Virus record (IMG/VR): IMGVR_UViG_3300022074_000019
Coordinates: 1-64,000 of that record
DNA: 64,000 nt
Direction: 5' to 3' (one strand)
From: a virus
Shown here piece after piece: positions 14,363 to 22,976 of this stretch. Both the position numbers and the translations under genes were made by a program. The notes beneath the pieces were generated by a model. That model saw only the letters and a list, made by a program, of their open reading frames with translations, did not search any database and was not told the origin of the DNA. Each line of letters starts with the position of its first letter. Position 1 is the first letter of the stretch.

Positions 14363-16556
14363 TAAGAGTTGTAAAAACAAAGAGAGTCAGCCTGCATATG
14401 ACTGGCTAAACATCAATGAGAGTCTGGAGTGGCTTCAAGGGTGGGTTTCAGCTGGTTACGGCTGGTGTGCTACTCATTTTGTTGACAGGCATCGTCGTCA
14501 AGACAATGCTGTTGGTAGCAATGTTGTAGTCATTGACTTCGATGGCGACACCACGCTGGGCCGTTTCTGGCAGATGCAGACTGCACGTGACTGGTGTGTG
14601 GCTACTTACACATCATCTAGTCACACAGAGCAGTGCCATCGCTTCCGTGCCATCTTTCCTCTTGCTATCGACTTGCAGACAGCAGCTCAGCACAAAGGTG
14701 CTTATTGGCTTGTCGTCAATCGACTGCTTGCTGACTTAGGTCTCGAATCTCTCGAAGACAATTGCGGACAAAAGCGTGAGCGTCTCTGGTATGGCAACAC
14801 CAATGCCGAGTGGCAGCTCAATCCAGGTGCGGAAGTTCCTGACTTTTTGCTTAATGATATTGACTATGAAGAAGCGGTTGATTTTGTCTCTGCTGAGGTC
14901 ACTGATCAAGATGTAGATCGCTGTCAGTGGCTTCTGCGTAACTTCCTGACGCCTTCTGAAGATGGCGAGTATGAATCACGTTACGTGCCAGTTATGGCCG
15001 CCTGCGCAGCCGTAGGACAGCCTCTCTTTGATGACTGGGTTGATTGGGTATTGCGTGGTCATCATGGTGAAAAACGTGAGAACATTTTGCCATTCAAATG
15101 GCGTGGTCTCGGTAACCAATCTGGACCTGCTAAGTTATACTCGCTTGCTAAAAAACAAGACAGTAACTGGACATCACAGTTACCACCTGAACTTAAGTTC
15201 GGTGCCGTTGGATCTGCTGTCGGCTATACAGAGTTTGATCAGCTTCCCAACTTTGATGACGTAATCCATACTATCGAGGTAAAAGTGGAACCCGAATTTG
15301 AACCAATCCCTGATGCATCTCAGGCTGTTAAAAAGACTAGAGGTCGTCCTAAGAAATCAAGCAGTGATGCAGCTAAAGAACGTGAGAGTGATGTCAAGCA
15401 AGTTCTTGAGATTCTTTCTCTGCTTCGAAAAAATGAGTTGACTGGTGCTATCGAATACACAGATGGCACTGGCAAAACTGTTGAGCTTCAGGGCAATGAC
15501 CTTGATCTCATGACTACCAAGCTCGCTTGTGAGCATGGGGTCTTTATCCCTGAGATGCGTATCAAGTCTGCTATCCAGTATGCCGCTCTCAAGCACAAGT
15601 ATTGTCCAATTCGACGTTATCTTGATACTTGTTCAGCGCAAGCTATCCCACACAAAGATTGGGATCGTATTGGCGAAATTTTTCTTGGCAACAAGAACAA
15701 GCTGGCAACTCTTGCCATGCAACGCATGATGATTGGCGCCGTTGCGCGTGCTTACAACCCTGGATGCTCTATGTCTTGGCTGCCCATTCTCGTAGGCGCA
15801 CAAGGTGTAGGTAAATCTCAATTTAGTAGAAGCCTTGTTCCTGAGAAGCTTTTCGCTGAGGTGTCTACTCCCCTCGACACTCTCATGAAAGAGCAGTATC
15901 GACTTCACGTTGCTTGGCTACTTGAGCTTCCTGAGATTGATCACTTCTTTCAGTCTCGCAACATCGAGAACTTTAAGAACTTGATTACTACTCGTTGCGA
16001 TGAGGTTCGTCGTCCCTATGCATCACTCCCTGAGCGTTTGCTCCGCAGGTTTGTGATGATCGGCACGACCAATCGTAATCAGTTTTTGGTTGACAGTACT
16101 GGTAACCGTCGTTTTGTTCCTCTTGAAATTGGAGCTAACTTTCTCATTCCTTGGGAGCAGCTGCAAGAAGAGCGAGACATGCTGTGGGCTTCTGCTATTC
16201 AGGCTTACCGCAATGGCGAATCCTATGAGTTCAATAGTGGTGAAATTGCTCAGATCTCTGAGTACATTCAAGAGTTTGGTGATCCTGATCCTTGGATGGA
16301 AAAGATCAGTAATTACGTGGCATTGAAGCCTGAAGTTACTGCTGCTGACGTTCTAACACAAGCACTGGATCTTGATCCACGTGCGCAAGGTAGACGTGAA
16401 GCACGTCGTGTTGCTGATGTTCTCCAAACTCTTGGATGGCGTCGACTTAATACCTCACGAAAAGATGCAGTTACTGGTAAAACTAAGTCAGTCCGACTTT
16501 GGGTTCGTCCCAAGGATGATCCTCTTACTGAAGATCACATCCTCAAAGACTTCTGA
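14337..16556 (+). CDS. DNA primase-helicase (AEP-like primase plus VirE/D5-type ATPase)
   Basis: 739 residues. The N-terminal third carries V-V-V-I-D-F-D-G-D and, further on, H-R-F-R-A-I-F-P-L, typical of archaeo-eukaryotic (primpol-like) primases. The C-terminal half has Walker A G-A-Q-G-V-G-K-S at about residue 487, then L-L-E-L-P-E-I-D (Walker B-like), a T-T-R-C-D segment, G-T-T-N-R-N and N-R-R-F, as in VirE/virulence-associated E family helicases. A charged linker near residues 330-350 separates them. It is the replicative primase-helicase in place of a T7 gp4 type. The start at 14337 overlaps the nuclease gene by 26 bases. Confidence 0.85.
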   Translation: MIKLRISVNKSCKNKESQPAYDWLNINESLEWLQGWVSAGYGWCATHFVDRHRRQDNAVGSNVVVIDFDGDTTLGRFWQMQTARDWCVATYTSSSHTEQCHRFRAIFPLAIDLQTAAQHKGAYWLVVNRLLADLGLESLEDNCGQKRERLWYGNTNAEWQLNPGAEVPDFLLNDIDYEEAVDFVSAEVTDQDVDRCQWLLRNFLTPSEDGEYESRYVPVMAACAAVGQPLFDDWVDWVLRGHHGEKRENILPFKWRGLGNQSGPAKLYSLAKKQDSNWTSQLPPELKFGAVGSAVGYTEFDQLPNFDDVIHTIEVKVEPEFEPIPDASQAVKKTRGRPKKSSSDAAKERESDVKQVLEILSLLRKNELTGAIEYTDGTGKTVELQGNDLDLMTTKLACEHGVFIPEMRIKSAIQYAALKHKYCPIRRYLDTCSAQAIPHKDWDRIGEIFLGNKNKLATLAMQRMMIGAVARAYNPGCSMSWLPILVGAQGVGKSQFSRSLVPEKLFAEVSTPLDTLMKEQYRLHVAWLLELPEIDHFFQSRNIENFKNLITTRCDEVRRPYASLPERLLRRFVMIGTTNRNQFLVDSTGNRRFVPLEIGANFLIPWEQLQEERDMLWASAIQAYRNGESYEFNSGEIAQISEYIQEFGDPDPWMEKISNYVALKPEVTAADVLTQALDLDPRAQGRREARRVADVLQTLGWRRLNTSRKDAVTGKTKSVRLWVRPKDDPLTEDHILKDF

Positions 16557-16579
16557 TAATTCTACTTTTTAACTTTAAA

Positions 16580-16816
16580 ATGAAAACATCTGATATCCAT
16601 ATCGGACTGCGTGTCCGTGTGCTGTCTAATGACAACACCGCTCTTGTAGTTAGTAAGCCTGAGTATTACACCTCACGTTCTAAGCTTGTTCGTATAAAGT
16701 ATGAGAACAGCACACGCTATGAATACACTACTAATCATTTGATTGAAGCTTTGCCTGTTGATGAACAATATCCAGAGCTTGGTGGTTCTTATGTAAAACC
16801 TGAAGGTGATTTCTAA
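16580..16816 (+). CDS. Small hypothetical beta-rich protein
   Basis: 78 residues with alternating hydrophobic and charged residues in short strands (G-L-R-V-R-V-L-S, K-L-V-R-I-K-Y). It may be a small beta-barrel, but no family is recognised. One base separates its stop from the next ATG. Confidence 0.65.
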   Translation: MKTSDIHIGLRVRVLSNDNTALVVSKPEYYTSRSKLVRIKYENSTRYEYTTNHLIEALPVDEQYPELGGSYVKPEGDF

Positions 16817-16817
16817 T

Positions 16818-17627
16818 ATGCCTGAATCGCAGCCCAGCAAAAAACGTGGCGGTCATGCCTACGGTCGTCGTAATCAGCAGATGTCAAATACTGCCGAAGA
16901 AGGAGAACTTTGCATCTACAGCGGCCACTCTCTTGGTCGGTTTTCTTCTCATTCGATGCGTTACGACAGCCATCAAGCTTGTACTCGTTGCGTTGCCTCA
17001 GCACGGGAAGGAATGCTTTCCTTTGATGTAGACCGTTTACTCAAGAAATATCGATCAAAAGCTCTTAAGTTTTGGAGTCAAGTTGATATTGGTTCCCCTG
17101 ATGAATGCTGGAACTGGAATGGAGTTATTAATCCCAGAACTAAGCAAGCTCAGTTTGCTTGGCGTCGGCCAGGAATCTCATCATCTACCCAGCATCATCC
17201 TCAACGTGTTGCTATGTGGTTGACTTGGGGTGATCTTGGGTTTACAGGCGTTAAGACCACTTGCGGCAATAAATATTGCTGTAATCCTTTCCATCTCATT
17301 CCTCAAAACATTGGTGTTTTTGTCGATAATGATACTTATTTAGAGTCATTCGAGCTTGCTTGTCAGATCCATACACTTAAGCAGCAAATTGCTGAGTATG
17401 TCATCGAAGAAGCAATCAAGGAAGAAGCTAAAAAAGCAGAAAAACTAGATGCTGAATTACGTAATGGAATGCTGCTTAATCCCGACACACAATTTGGTGA
17501 TCGGTTTGAAGCTTTAGTCACTGATTTCTTGTCTGGAGCTCACATCTCTCAGCTTAATCCAGAAGATTCCAGCATGTTTAAGTTACCTACTGATAATGAT
17601 GCTGAAAACCCCACAGATAACATTTAA
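16818..17627 (+). CDS. HNH-like zinc protein
   Basis: 269 residues. Residues 30-66 contain paired Cys and His (L-C-I-Y-S-G-H, A-C-T-R-C), a possible zinc ribbon. Residues 95-165 follow the phage HNH pattern: C-W-N-W-N-G, R-V-A-M-W-L-T-W-G-D-L, then T-T-C-G-N-K-Y-C-C-N-P-F-H-L. In ordinary members a His precedes the C-x-N-x-x-C-x-N-P-x-H-L core; here that position reads Thr-Thr-Cys, so catalysis may be altered or lost. The C terminus is a long charged helix. It could be a homing-type or structure-specific nuclease. ATG 16818 follows the previous stop by one base. Confidence 0.65.
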   Translation: MPESQPSKKRGGHAYGRRNQQMSNTAEEGELCIYSGHSLGRFSSHSMRYDSHQACTRCVASAREGMLSFDVDRLLKKYRSKALKFWSQVDIGSPDECWNWNGVINPRTKQAQFAWRRPGISSSTQHHPQRVAMWLTWGDLGFTGVKTTCGNKYCCNPFHLIPQNIGVFVDNDTYLESFELACQIHTLKQQIAEYVIEEAIKEEAKKAEKLDAELRNGMLLNPDTQFGDRFEALVTDFLSGAHISQLNPEDSSMFKLPTDNDAENPTDNI

Positions 17628-17659
17628 TTTATTTACACTTTTACAAGAGTCATTTAGTT

Positions 17660-18088
17660 ATGTCAAGACGAACAGACTTACTTCAGCATCTTATTCAGTC
17701 CGACAAGTTCGGCGAAGAGAAGACTCAAGAGCAAAAGTTTCTTGCTGCTACTGCTGAATTGATCCTCACTGATCTAATCAATATTGCATCTAATGGTGTA
17801 CTAGCGAAAGGTGCAGGCAGTTTAATTATCAATCTTCAAAACGATTCAACCACTTATATGAGTGGTTATGACATTGAACAGGATATTTACACTGCTGAGA
17901 AGGCAGAAGACGAAGATACCATCAAGTTTCTTCGATCTCTGCTTGAAGAAATTAACGAAAATGACTGGTTTAACAATGTATTAATTACTTTGATCAGTGA
18001 TGCTGGAACAAGAACATTTAGTGTCGAAGCAGGAGGGAGCCAAGAAAGCCTCCGAACGATCGCAGAAGAATTTACAGGACAAGCTTAA
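17660..18088 (+). CDS. Hypothetical acidic protein
   Basis: 142 residues, acidic, mixed alpha/beta, no motif recognised. Its 3' end overlaps the next gene in another frame by up to 92 bases. Confidence 0.65.
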   Translation: MSRRTDLLQHLIQSDKFGEEKTQEQKFLAATAELILTDLINIASNGVLAKGAGSLIINLQNDSTTYMSGYDIEQDIYTAEKAEDEDTIKFLRSLLEEINENDWFNNVLITLISDAGTRTFSVEAGGSQESLRTIAEEFTGQA

Positions 18089-18668
18089 AGTAGCTGGACT
18101 TAAACTTCCGCTGTATCCAACACCTCAAATCATTGAGCGTGCACGGACTGTTATGGGTGGTATTGACTACGATCCTACTTCTGATCCTGTTCAGCAAGTT
18201 CTTGTTGATGCAACGTCAGTTCCTTCAGTCAATACTAACCCTCTGCAAGAGCACTGGCATGGCAATGTGTTTGTTTCTCCCAAAGGGGCAGTGCGTACCA
18301 CTCGAATTTGGTTGAACAAAACGATTGATGAGTATCGAAATCATTACATCAATAGTTTTGTATTTTTCACGAGTGCCTCAGAAATCATGAGAGCTGCTCC
18401 TGCAATCTTGGATTATCCATTTTGCATTCCTTTCAAACGTATTAAGCAGCTGCGGGCGACACCTAGTGGATTTGAACCCGTATGCCCGTCTACTTGGAAT
18501 ATTCTTGTGTATGGCCCGCCAGTTGATGCAGCCATTACCTCTATCGATAAAGTTTCACTATTCCACAACACTTTCCGTGATATTGGCCGTGTCTGCTTTA
18601 ACGAGTTTGCTGGTGACAGCTGGACACGTGATCTTGAGTATTACACTGAAAAGCGTGGTGAAGTTTAA
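17997..18668 (+). CDS. Dam-like DNA N6-adenine methyltransferase family protein
   Basis: Up to 223 residues. The segments D-Y-D-P-T-S-D-P-V, W-H-G-N-V-F-V-S-P-K-G and I-N-S-F-V-F-F-T resemble the phage Dam-like family, where the second is usually V-F-x-N-P-P-Y. The catalytic N-P-P-Y equivalent reads V-S-P-K-G here, so activity is doubtful. The frame opens at 17997, deep inside the preceding gene; GTG at 18021 gives a shorter overlap and an N terminus of similar quality, and I cannot decide between them. It could modify phage DNA or be a non-catalytic DNA-binding relic. Confidence 0.55.
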   Translation: MMLEQEHLVSKQEGAKKASERSQKNLQDKLKVAGLKLPLYPTPQIIERARTVMGGIDYDPTSDPVQQVLVDATSVPSVNTNPLQEHWHGNVFVSPKGAVRTTRIWLNKTIDEYRNHYINSFVFFTSASEIMRAAPAILDYPFCIPFKRIKQLRATPSGFEPVCPSTWNILVYGPPVDAAITSIDKVSLFHNTFRDIGRVCFNEFAGDSWTRDLEYYTEKRGEV

Positions 18669-19087
18669 TGCATAAGCAAATATCTCCTTCTGCTTTTATT
18701 ACGCTTCCATCTGGTGACGAAGTCTTCCCTTCACGTCTTATCCATCGTGATGGAACAATTATGTGGAAGCATGCATTGCAAGCTGGTGATAAGCATTATG
18801 TGCCTACATCTCTCGCTCATGAAGCACACATAATCAAGACTGCAGCACGTCTTGAAGAATTGAATGCATGGGTATCCCAAAATCTTGAGCCATGGGATTG
18901 TTTCTTGCCAAAATTTTGGTATGACCCTCGTAGTATTCATAAACCAACAGCATCTGGATATGCTTGCGAGTTTCAGCACACTTCTCTCAGTACCAGCGCT
19001 GTGCTTGAAATGCTTGCACCCCATGTGCAAGATCATGAAACTCTTGTCTTGCTAAATAACAGTAACTTGTATTTCTCTAGGTGTTGA
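18668..19087 (+). CDS. Hypothetical protein
   Basis: 139 residues starting in a TAATG overlap with the previous gene. Rich in His and aromatic residues, two Cys, no membrane segment. No family recognised. A TAAC-loop hairpin follows the stop. Confidence 0.65.
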   Translation: MHKQISPSAFITLPSGDEVFPSRLIHRDGTIMWKHALQAGDKHYVPTSLAHEAHIIKTAARLEELNAWVSQNLEPWDCFLPKFWYDPRSIHKPTASGYACEFQHTSLSTSAVLEMLAPHVQDHETLVLLNNSNLYFSRC

Positions 19088-19091
19088 TAAG

Positions 19092-19107
19092 GCCGGTTAA
19101 CACCGGC
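19092..19107 (+). repeat. TAAC-loop hairpin (copy 5, no T-run)
   Basis: GCCGGT-TAAC-ACCGGC, identical in stem and loop to copies 1 and 4, but followed by TGCAG instead of T. It may terminate poorly or act as a processing/stability hairpin between units. Confidence 0.6.
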
Positions 19108-19147
19108 TGCAGTTTGGGTAAATTAAGTCTATACTTTTAACAGAACA

Positions 19148-19459
19148 ATGTATGATATGGACTACGAAAAATTTAAAAAGGATCTAGAAGAATTTGAATC
19201 CTGGGATGACAGCAAAATCATTAGTATGTATAACAAATCTGACGCTGTAAATAGTCCTTCGCATTACACACGTGGATCTACAGAAGCGATCGACATTATT
19301 GAGGAAGCCATTCAAGACGCACCGTCACCTGTAGAAGGAATGCTTCAAGGACAAGTACTTAAGTATCTCTTGCGGCTTTGGCTCAAAGAAAACTCTGTTC
19401 AAGACGCCAAGAAAGCTAAGTGGTATCTCGACCGATTGATTTCTAAGCTAGAAGACTAA
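19148..19459 (+). CDS. DUF3310 protein
   Basis: 103 residues. The C-terminal 65 match DUF3310: V-N-S-P-S-H-Y, E-A-I-D-I-I-E, G-Q-V-L-K-Y-L-L-R and D-A-K-K-A-K-W-Y-L. The family is common next to phage nucleotide or replication genes and has been linked to nucleotide kinase-like proteins, but its biochemistry is not settled. The acidic N-terminal 30 residues are an addition. Its stop overlaps the next ATG. Confidence 0.85.
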   Translation: MYDMDYEKFKKDLEEFESWDDSKIISMYNKSDAVNSPSHYTRGSTEAIDIIEEAIQDAPSPVEGMLQGQVLKYLLRLWLKENSVQDAKKAKWYLDRLISKLED

Positions 19460-20043
19460 TGCCTGCACCTAAGCACGATCCAACTTTCATTCATGATAAA
19501 GAGCGTTACTTTATCAATTTAGCCAAGCAGGTTGAAACCGGATCTAATCATCCCATCGCTCCTGGTGGATGTGTAATTGTGCGCGATCGAGAGATCGTTG
19601 GTGATGGCCGCAGTATTCTCGCAGATTGCAAGGTTGAAATAGACTGTGTAACCTATGCAATAGCCACTGCTTGCAAGCGTGGCACACCTATCACAGGTGC
19701 CGTTATATATTCCACTCGTTATCCTTTTTCTGCCTCTGTCTTTCAGTTATACCTGATGGGCATTCGCAAAATTATTGTGTTGGCTCACGAGTGGGAGCCT
19801 TACTACAAAGACGAATATCGACGCAGTGCTCGACTAGCACGCGAACTATCTATATCTATTGAACCATTTTTTGAAAACGAAGATGAACGTTTCTCAACCA
19901 ACAACCAAGCCCCCCGTTTCGACGACAAAGAAGAGCAATTCCAGAACAAAGACCTCTACACGTACAGCCCGGCGGAACGCGATGATTTCGACGCTGAACA
20001 ATATCAACAACAAATCGATGACTCAAACCACTCTACTCTTTGA
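19459..20043 (+). CDS. Deaminase-fold protein that has lost its zinc site
   Basis: 194 residues. Residues 15-110 follow the dCMP/cytidine deaminase fold: G-G-C-V-I-V-R-D-R-E-I-V-G-D-G-R-S strand pair, the helix after the HAE site, A-V-I-Y-S-T strand, and L-M-G-I-R-K-I-I-V-L. At the site of the zinc-binding His-Ala-Glu the sequence is Asp62-Cys63-Val64, and the Pro-Cys-x-x-Cys motif reads Pro89-Phe-Ser-Ala-Ser93. All zinc ligands and the catalytic Glu are gone, so it should not deaminate. The C-terminal 70 residues are acidic and disordered. Possibly an allosteric partner or nucleotide sensor. It overlaps the exonuclease gene. Confidence 0.7.
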   Translation: MPAPKHDPTFIHDKERYFINLAKQVETGSNHPIAPGGCVIVRDREIVGDGRSILADCKVEIDCVTYAIATACKRGTPITGAVIYSTRYPFSASVFQLYLMGIRKIIVLAHEWEPYYKDEYRRSARLARELSISIEPFFENEDERFSTNNQAPRFDDKEEQFQNKDLYTYSPAERDDFDAEQYQQQIDDSNHSTL

Positions 20044-20548
20044 CCTTGAATCCACTGGTCTGCTTCGTCGTGGCTCCAGTATCCACTGCATCGTTGCCCG
20101 AGATCTCAACAACTCCTCAGATGCGCTCGTATGGGATGTACCTCGTAACAACCTCGATCAAGGTGTTGAACAGCTACGTCGAGCCGATGTGCTTGTTGGG
20201 CATAACATCGCTGGCTACGACATCCCCCTGATTCAAGAGGGATACGACTTTGATTTCCAAGGCGAAGTTATCGACACCCTTGTACTTTCTCGTTTGTTCT
20301 ATCCACATATCCAAGAGCGTGACTTCGAACGTCGTCCTATTGGCATGCCTCAGAAACTTTACGGCCGTCATAGTTTGGAGGCCTGGGGTTATCGCCTCAA
20401 ATGCTTCAAAGGCGACTTTGGTAAGCATGATGGTGCTTGGGATACTTACACACCCGAAATGCTTGACTATTGCATTCAAGATACTGAGGTAACTGTCAAG
20501 CTCTACGAACTTATGCTTCGACGTATGCAAGATTATGCAACCACGTAA
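20018..20548 (+). CDS. DNA polymerase 3'-5' proofreading exonuclease, separate subunit
   Basis: 176 residues of DnaQ/T7-gp5-type exonuclease: F-D-L-E-S-T-G-L with Asp9 and Glu11, V-G-H-N-I-A-G-Y-D as the middle motif, and Y-C-I-Q-D-T-E-V-T as the last motif. This is the N-terminal third of a T7-like polymerase, ending at the domain boundary. ATG 20018 lies just before the first motif and overlaps the deaminase-like gene by 26 bases. The polymerase domain is encoded 315 bases later as its own protein. The two probably assemble into one editing polymerase. Confidence 0.85.
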   Translation: MTQTTLLFDLESTGLLRRGSSIHCIVARDLNNSSDALVWDVPRNNLDQGVEQLRRADVLVGHNIAGYDIPLIQEGYDFDFQGEVIDTLVLSRLFYPHIQERDFERRPIGMPQKLYGRHSLEAWGYRLKCFKGDFGKHDGAWDTYTPEMLDYCIQDTEVTVKLYELMLRRMQDYATT

Positions 20549-20666
20549 ATCCCCATTAAAAGTTAAACCTGATTATCCTAAGGATAATAAATCGACTAAC
20601 AATAAAGAAAAAACTAATGAGCAAGACCGAGACTACTTTGAAAGCTACAGATCCTTTGACCGTTGA
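20535..20666 (+). CDS. Possible tiny basic linker gene
   Basis: 43 residues, very basic and polar, from an ATG overlapping the exonuclease stop to a TGA 50 bases inside the next gene. Composition is low-complexity (Lys, Asn, Asp) and no ribosome binding site is visible. It may be translated by coupling, or the stretch may simply be a spacer. Confidence 0.3.
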   Translation: MQPRKSPLKVKPDYPKDNKSTNNKEKTNEQDRDYFESYRSFDR

Positions 20667-20871
20667 CGAGGTCAAGGCTGCTAGTGACATCTTCTTTCCA
20701 CTTTTTACTGAGGTTGATGGCCGCATGCCTGACGGAGCTTCTGTTGAAGATACTTTGAAGGTTATGGAAGCTGTAGCCAAACTCGCTCATAAACAGCGTG
20801 CTAAAGCTAAAGAAGAAAAGATTAAAGAAAAATTTGGTTTCAACAAAATTGCTGAGGATGCTGATGATTGA
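20617..20871 (+). CDS. Small hypothetical protein between the polymerase subunits
   Basis: 84 residues: an N-terminal V-D-E-V-K-A-A-S-D-I-F-F-P-L helix, then a Lys/Glu-rich helix. It starts in the exonuclease-polymerase gap, and its stop overlaps the polymerase ATG. Its fixed place between the two halves suggests a role in the polymerase complex, but that is only positional evidence. Confidence 0.65.
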   Translation: MSKTETTLKATDPLTVDEVKAASDIFFPLFTEVDGRMPDGASVEDTLKVMEAVAKLAHKQRAKAKEEKIKEKFGFNKIAEDADD

Positions 20872-22165
20872 TTGCGTCAAACTTGAAATGGATATGGCAC
20901 TGCTGATGACACAGCAGGAGGCCTCTGGATTCCGCTTTGACATGGACGCCGCAGAGCGTGTGCGTGATGAGCTCACAAATGAAATGCAGACACTGCTAGG
21001 CATCATCAAATCTCGCTACCCTTTTGTTCCTGGCAAAGTATTTACACCAAAGCGTGCAAACAAAACTAAAGGTTATGTGGCTGGTGCACCCTTTACCAAG
21101 CTAGAGGAGTTCAACCCAACCAGCCGTCAGAACATTGCCTGGGCTTTGCAAACGTTCCGCAAGGCTCGCTTCACCAAGCTCACCGATAGTGGTAAGCCGA
21201 AGGTCGATGAAGCTGTGCTGAGCGAGGTACGTGATAAAGCACTGCAAGATGGCAACACCCTGCTGCACGAAGAGTGTGAGATGTTTATCCGTCTACTTAC
21301 TCTGCAGAAGTGGCTGGGACAGCTTTCTGAGGGTGCGAACTCTTGGTTCAATACGATTGAGCAGGACGGCTGCATCCATCACAGCTGCACACTTGCTACA
21401 CAAACGGGGCGTAACGCCCACCGTGGTCCCAACCTCGGCAATGTCGTAAGTGCACCTTGGGCACGTCAACTGTTTATCCCTCACCCCGGTCACGTCATGG
21501 TAGGCGCTGACCTTGAAGGCTTAGAGCTTCGAGCGCTTGGGCACTACCTCAGCAGGTTCGATGACAATGCCTTCGCTGACGTTGTTATCAACGGCGATAT
21601 TCACCAGCAGAACGCTGACCGTGTGGGTTGCACTCGTAAAGAAGTAAAAACCATTACCTACGCTTTCATCTATGGCGCAGGTGATGCAAAGCTCGGACAC
21701 AGCTTGTGTCCTGAGCTGCCTGATATTGAGAAAAAACAACTTGGCACTGAGCTTCGTCGCAAGTTCCTTGCCGCTATTCCTGGATTGGAGCCATTAATTG
21801 ATGCAGTCAAACAAAAAGTTCGCAATAGCGGTCGTCTTAGGGGGCTTGATGGGCGTCCTGTATTCTGTCGGGCTGAACATGCCTCACTCAACTACCTATT
21901 GCAATCCGCTGGAGCAGTCATCTCCAAGCGTTGGGTGGTTTTCGGACAACAACTGCTAGACGAAGCAGGGCTTGTCTACGATCGCGATTACACCCGTTGT
22001 GCATATGTGCACGATGAAGTTCAACTGTCTGTTATACCCCAACAAGTTGATACTGTTAAACAGCTTCTAGAAAATGCTGCTCCACTTGCTGGACAGTATT
22101 ACAACTTTCGAGTTCCTATTGCAGCTTCTGCAGACAGTGGCGCGTCATGGCAGGATACACATTGA
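20864..22165 (+). CDS. Family A DNA polymerase, T7-like, without exonuclease domain
   Basis: 433 residues that align by eye with T7 polymerase after its exonuclease domain. T-G-R-N-A-H-R-G-P-N-L; motif A D216-L-E-G-L-E-L-R; motif B K262-T-I-T-Y266-A-F-I-Y270-G-A-G; G-L-D-G-R; N-Y-L-L-Q-S-A-G-A; motif C V-H383-D-E-V-Q. Tyr266 is at the position of T7 Tyr526 (E. coli Pol I Phe762). The thumb insertion that binds thioredoxin in T7 is cut to about 35 residues (51-88). ATG 20864 overlaps the previous stop and starts exactly at the polymerase domain. Replicative polymerase of the phage. Confidence 0.93.
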   Translation: MIDCVKLEMDMALLMTQQEASGFRFDMDAAERVRDELTNEMQTLLGIIKSRYPFVPGKVFTPKRANKTKGYVAGAPFTKLEEFNPTSRQNIAWALQTFRKARFTKLTDSGKPKVDEAVLSEVRDKALQDGNTLLHEECEMFIRLLTLQKWLGQLSEGANSWFNTIEQDGCIHHSCTLATQTGRNAHRGPNLGNVVSAPWARQLFIPHPGHVMVGADLEGLELRALGHYLSRFDDNAFADVVINGDIHQQNADRVGCTRKEVKTITYAFIYGAGDAKLGHSLCPELPDIEKKQLGTELRRKFLAAIPGLEPLIDAVKQKVRNSGRLRGLDGRPVFCRAEHASLNYLLQSAGAVISKRWVVFGQQLLDEAGLVYDRDYTRCAYVHDEVQLSVIPQQVDTVKQLLENAAPLAGQYYNFRVPIAASADSGASWQDTH

Positions 22166-22197
22166 GATATCAAGTTCATATTGATACAATGTAAATT

Positions 22198-22392
22198 ATG
22201 GAGAATCCTGAAAGTCATCTGTTTAACTTTCAAGTCGATGGACCGGCATTAAAACTGCTGGTCAGGGGAATGCGTTACTACTTAGAAAAGTGGCCAGGTG
22301 GTGATGCTAACGATCAGATTGCAATTCAAAACATGTTATTTGAATTAAATAAAGCACATCTTGAGTTGCAGTTTATTGAAGACAATAGCTAA
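22198..22392 (+). CDS. Small hypothetical protein
   Basis: 64 residues. The layout (hydrophobic strand, V-D-G-P-A-L-K-L-L, P-G-G-D, then an amphipathic helix ending L-E-L-Q-F) loosely matches the protein at 22768-22947, so the two may be paralogues. Function unknown. Confidence 0.6.
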   Translation: MENPESHLFNFQVDGPALKLLVRGMRYYLEKWPGGDANDQIAIQNMLFELNKAHLELQFIEDNS

Positions 22393-22443
22393 ACAGTAAT
22401 TGAATGTTCGCCGTGGACTTCGGTTATTTCGTAACATTGAGTT

Positions 22444-22575
22444 ATGGAACATTTTTGGCAGCGATTTCAAAAATCACTGAGGTTGCAGAAGTGGCCTGTG
22501 CTTTCTAATGCTGAGCATTTGCTCAGAGAGCAGAAGCGAAAGCTTGACAAATTATATGGTCGTAATGACAAATGA
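22444..22575 (+). CDS. Tiny basic protein
   Basis: 43 residues, basic, amphipathic (M-E-H-F-W-Q-R-F-Q-K-S-L start). Ends in an ATGA overlap with the next gene. No family recognised. Confidence 0.55.
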   Translation: MEHFWQRFQKSLRLQKWPVLSNAEHLLREQKRKLDKLYGRNDK

Positions 22576-22775
22576 ATATTCTTGCCGCTCTGATAATTGC
22601 TACGCATGGTGCTGGACCCTACGACTGGCATATGTCATGCGAAAGATGGCAAGAGCGTGCACATGAAATTCTTGCTGATGAAAAACTACCTGAAAAAGAA
22701 CGCTGGTTTCTTGTTCGATATTTACGTAATAAAGTAATAGGTATATGCCCTTTTGACTGGACTGATAATGTCTAA
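22572..22775 (+). CDS. Small protein with hydrophobic N terminus
   Basis: 67 residues. The first 15 residues are hydrophobic and could be a signal or anchor; the rest is charged with two Cys and many Trp. Overlaps both neighbours. Function unknown. Confidence 0.55.
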   Translation: MNILAALIIATHGAGPYDWHMSCERWQERAHEILADEKLPEKERWFLVRYLRNKVIGICPFDWTDNV

Positions 22776-22947
22776 AAATACAATCCCTATTGAATTTGAT
22801 AAAGCATCCATCAAGATGCTGCTTAATACTCTAGATAAATATCAAGAGTCTCATCCCCTTGGTTCACCTGTAGAAAAAGATCGTTTTTCTGATATCTATA
22901 AAAAGTTAAAGATTGCTCTTTTTGAGCTCACTTTTATGGACGGCTAA
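22768..22947 (+). CDS. Small hypothetical protein
   Basis: 59 residues starting 8 bases inside the previous gene. I-P-I-E-F-D-K-A-S-I-K-M-L-L and a final A-L-F-E-L-T-F resemble the protein at 22198. It is the last gene before the riboswitch. Confidence 0.6.
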   Translation: MSKNTIPIEFDKASIKMLLNTLDKYQESHPLGSPVEKDRFSDIYKKLKIALFELTFMDG

Positions 22948-22976
22948 GAGTATTAATAGCTACAATTAAATTACAT

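Noticed and set aside
7640-20633. Shared AAAACTAATGAGCAAGA at the starts of the IF-1 gene and the gene at 20617
   Set aside because: 17 identical bases around two start codons, but both code for ordinary Met-Ser-Lys beginnings and nothing else around them matches; probably chance.
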